DNA of 6,378 nt from assembly GCA_019689515.1 (NCBI GenBank), contig JADGHI010000236.1, positions 1-6,378 on the forward strand, given 5' to 3'. The position numbers were made by a program, and so were the translations under genes. The number at the start of each line of letters is the position of its first letter. Position 1 is the first letter of the stretch. This stretch comes from Acetobacteraceae bacterium. GTDB taxonomy: Bacteria > Pseudomonadota > Alphaproteobacteria > Acetobacterales > Acetobacteraceae. Below are positions 6,017 through 6,378 of the stretch, one piece after another. Under the pieces are notes generated by a model. That model was not told the origin of the DNA, ran no database searches, and saw only the letters and a program-made list of their open reading frames with translations.

Positions 6017-6378
6017 TTATGCGTTCCAGTAGAACTCGATAATGTCGCGTTGGTCCGATGGAAGCCGCGACGGGATCCAGGTCGGCATTACTTTCAGGCC
6101 ATACCCGTAGCGCCCTCCTCGGGAAGTCGGCCGAGGGCACACGCGAGGCCGCAGCAGCTTTGCGAATTGTGGCCTAACGATTCCTGCCGGCGTTCGCTCG
6201 ACGGCTTGGTAGAATGCGCTCGACACCGCGTCTGCGAGTTGTAGGCCGGCGCGCATGCGATTCGGATGAACAAACATTTGATCAAAATCTACCACAGACC
6301 AAGCTAAATCGAACATGTCTAGGTAGAGCATTCCCATCCGACTCTGGTCGGATAGGTATCTGTAATATAGCTTTATGT
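6017..6378 (-). CDS. DUF3800-type protein, C-terminal part (runs off the window)
   Basis: Read from the right edge, this frame has no stop back to TAA at 6019-6017, giving 119 residues of the C-terminal end; the N-terminus lies beyond the window. An internal ATG at 6337 exists, but the frame stays open and protein-like upstream of it (YYRYLSDQSR), so it is probably not the start. The motif RAGLQLADAVSSAFYQAVE (visible residues 42-60), with Asp49, is the hallmark end of DUF3800 proteins. It is followed by a region like LLRPRVCPRP, then YGYGLKVMPTW and a terminal DQRDIIEFYW as in longer members. DUF3800 proteins have a predicted RNase H-like fold, are often found on mobile or defence-rich DNA, and lack a settled biochemical role. 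GC is clearly lower than in the genes to the left, which fits transfer. No partner gene is visible. Confidence 0.72.
   Translation of the reverse strand, partial: IKLYYRYLSDQSRMGMLYLDMFDLAWSVVDFDQMFVHPNRMRAGLQLADAVSSAFYQAVERTPAGIVRPQFAKLLRPRVCPRPTSRGGRYGYGLKVMPTWIPSRLPSDQRDIIEFYWNA

Noticed and set aside
5933..6244. A 103-codon plus-strand frame near the right end
   Set aside because: It lies antisense to the DUF3800 coding frame, which has recognisable family motifs.
1..6378. CRISPR array, tRNA or rRNA gene, integron attachment site
   Set aside because: No regularly spaced direct repeats, cloverleaf arms or rRNA-like segments were seen on reading both strands; the only repeats are the short ones listed.

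Overview
The window is very GC-rich, with strong G/C preference at third codon positions, for about its first 5.4 kb. The protein types (a CHAP lipoprotein with the GDAWxWW motif, an AtzG/AtzE-like pair, a family III CoA-transferase) suggest an alphaproteobacterium, most likely Acetobacteraceae (Roseomonas-like). That placement is inferred from composition and recalled relatives, not from a search. The last ~500 bp are clearly less GC-rich and hold different material.

Layout, left to right. Positions 1-390 contain no gene I can support. A CHAP-domain lipoprotein lies on the minus strand (391-921). Divergent from it is a secreted protein resembling the STY0301 family (1134-1646). It converges on a minus-strand pair: an AAC(6')-type GNAT acetyltransferase (1712-2248) downstream of a CaiB/BaiF-type family III CoA-transferase (2303-3487). 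A 345-bp divergent control region (3488-3832) holds two short dyads and a terminator-like hairpin. It separates the CoA-transferase from a plus-strand two-gene operon: a 69-residue AtzG-like (DUF4089) subunit (3833-4042) and an amidase-signature hydrolase (4039-5445), joined by a 4-base ATGA overlap. A strong 17-bp hairpin follows the amidase stop.

The right end is accessory. Immediately after the hairpin is the frameshifted C-terminal remnant of an IS1595/ISXO2-like transposase (about 5491-5860), then a drop in GC, then the C-terminal 119 residues of a DUF3800-type protein (6017-6378, minus strand) that runs off the window.

How the genes work together: the amidase and its small partner should form one enzyme complex, as GatA-GatC and AtzE-AtzG do. 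The divergent CoA-transferase could act on a carboxylic acid released by the amidase, but that link rests on adjacency only. No clearly new multi-gene system is visible. The points most worth checking are the altered residues of the AAC(6') homologue, the G9C5 tract that replaces a conserved block of the CHAP domain, the orphan AtzGE-like pair, and the truncated DUF3800 gene beyond the IS remnant.
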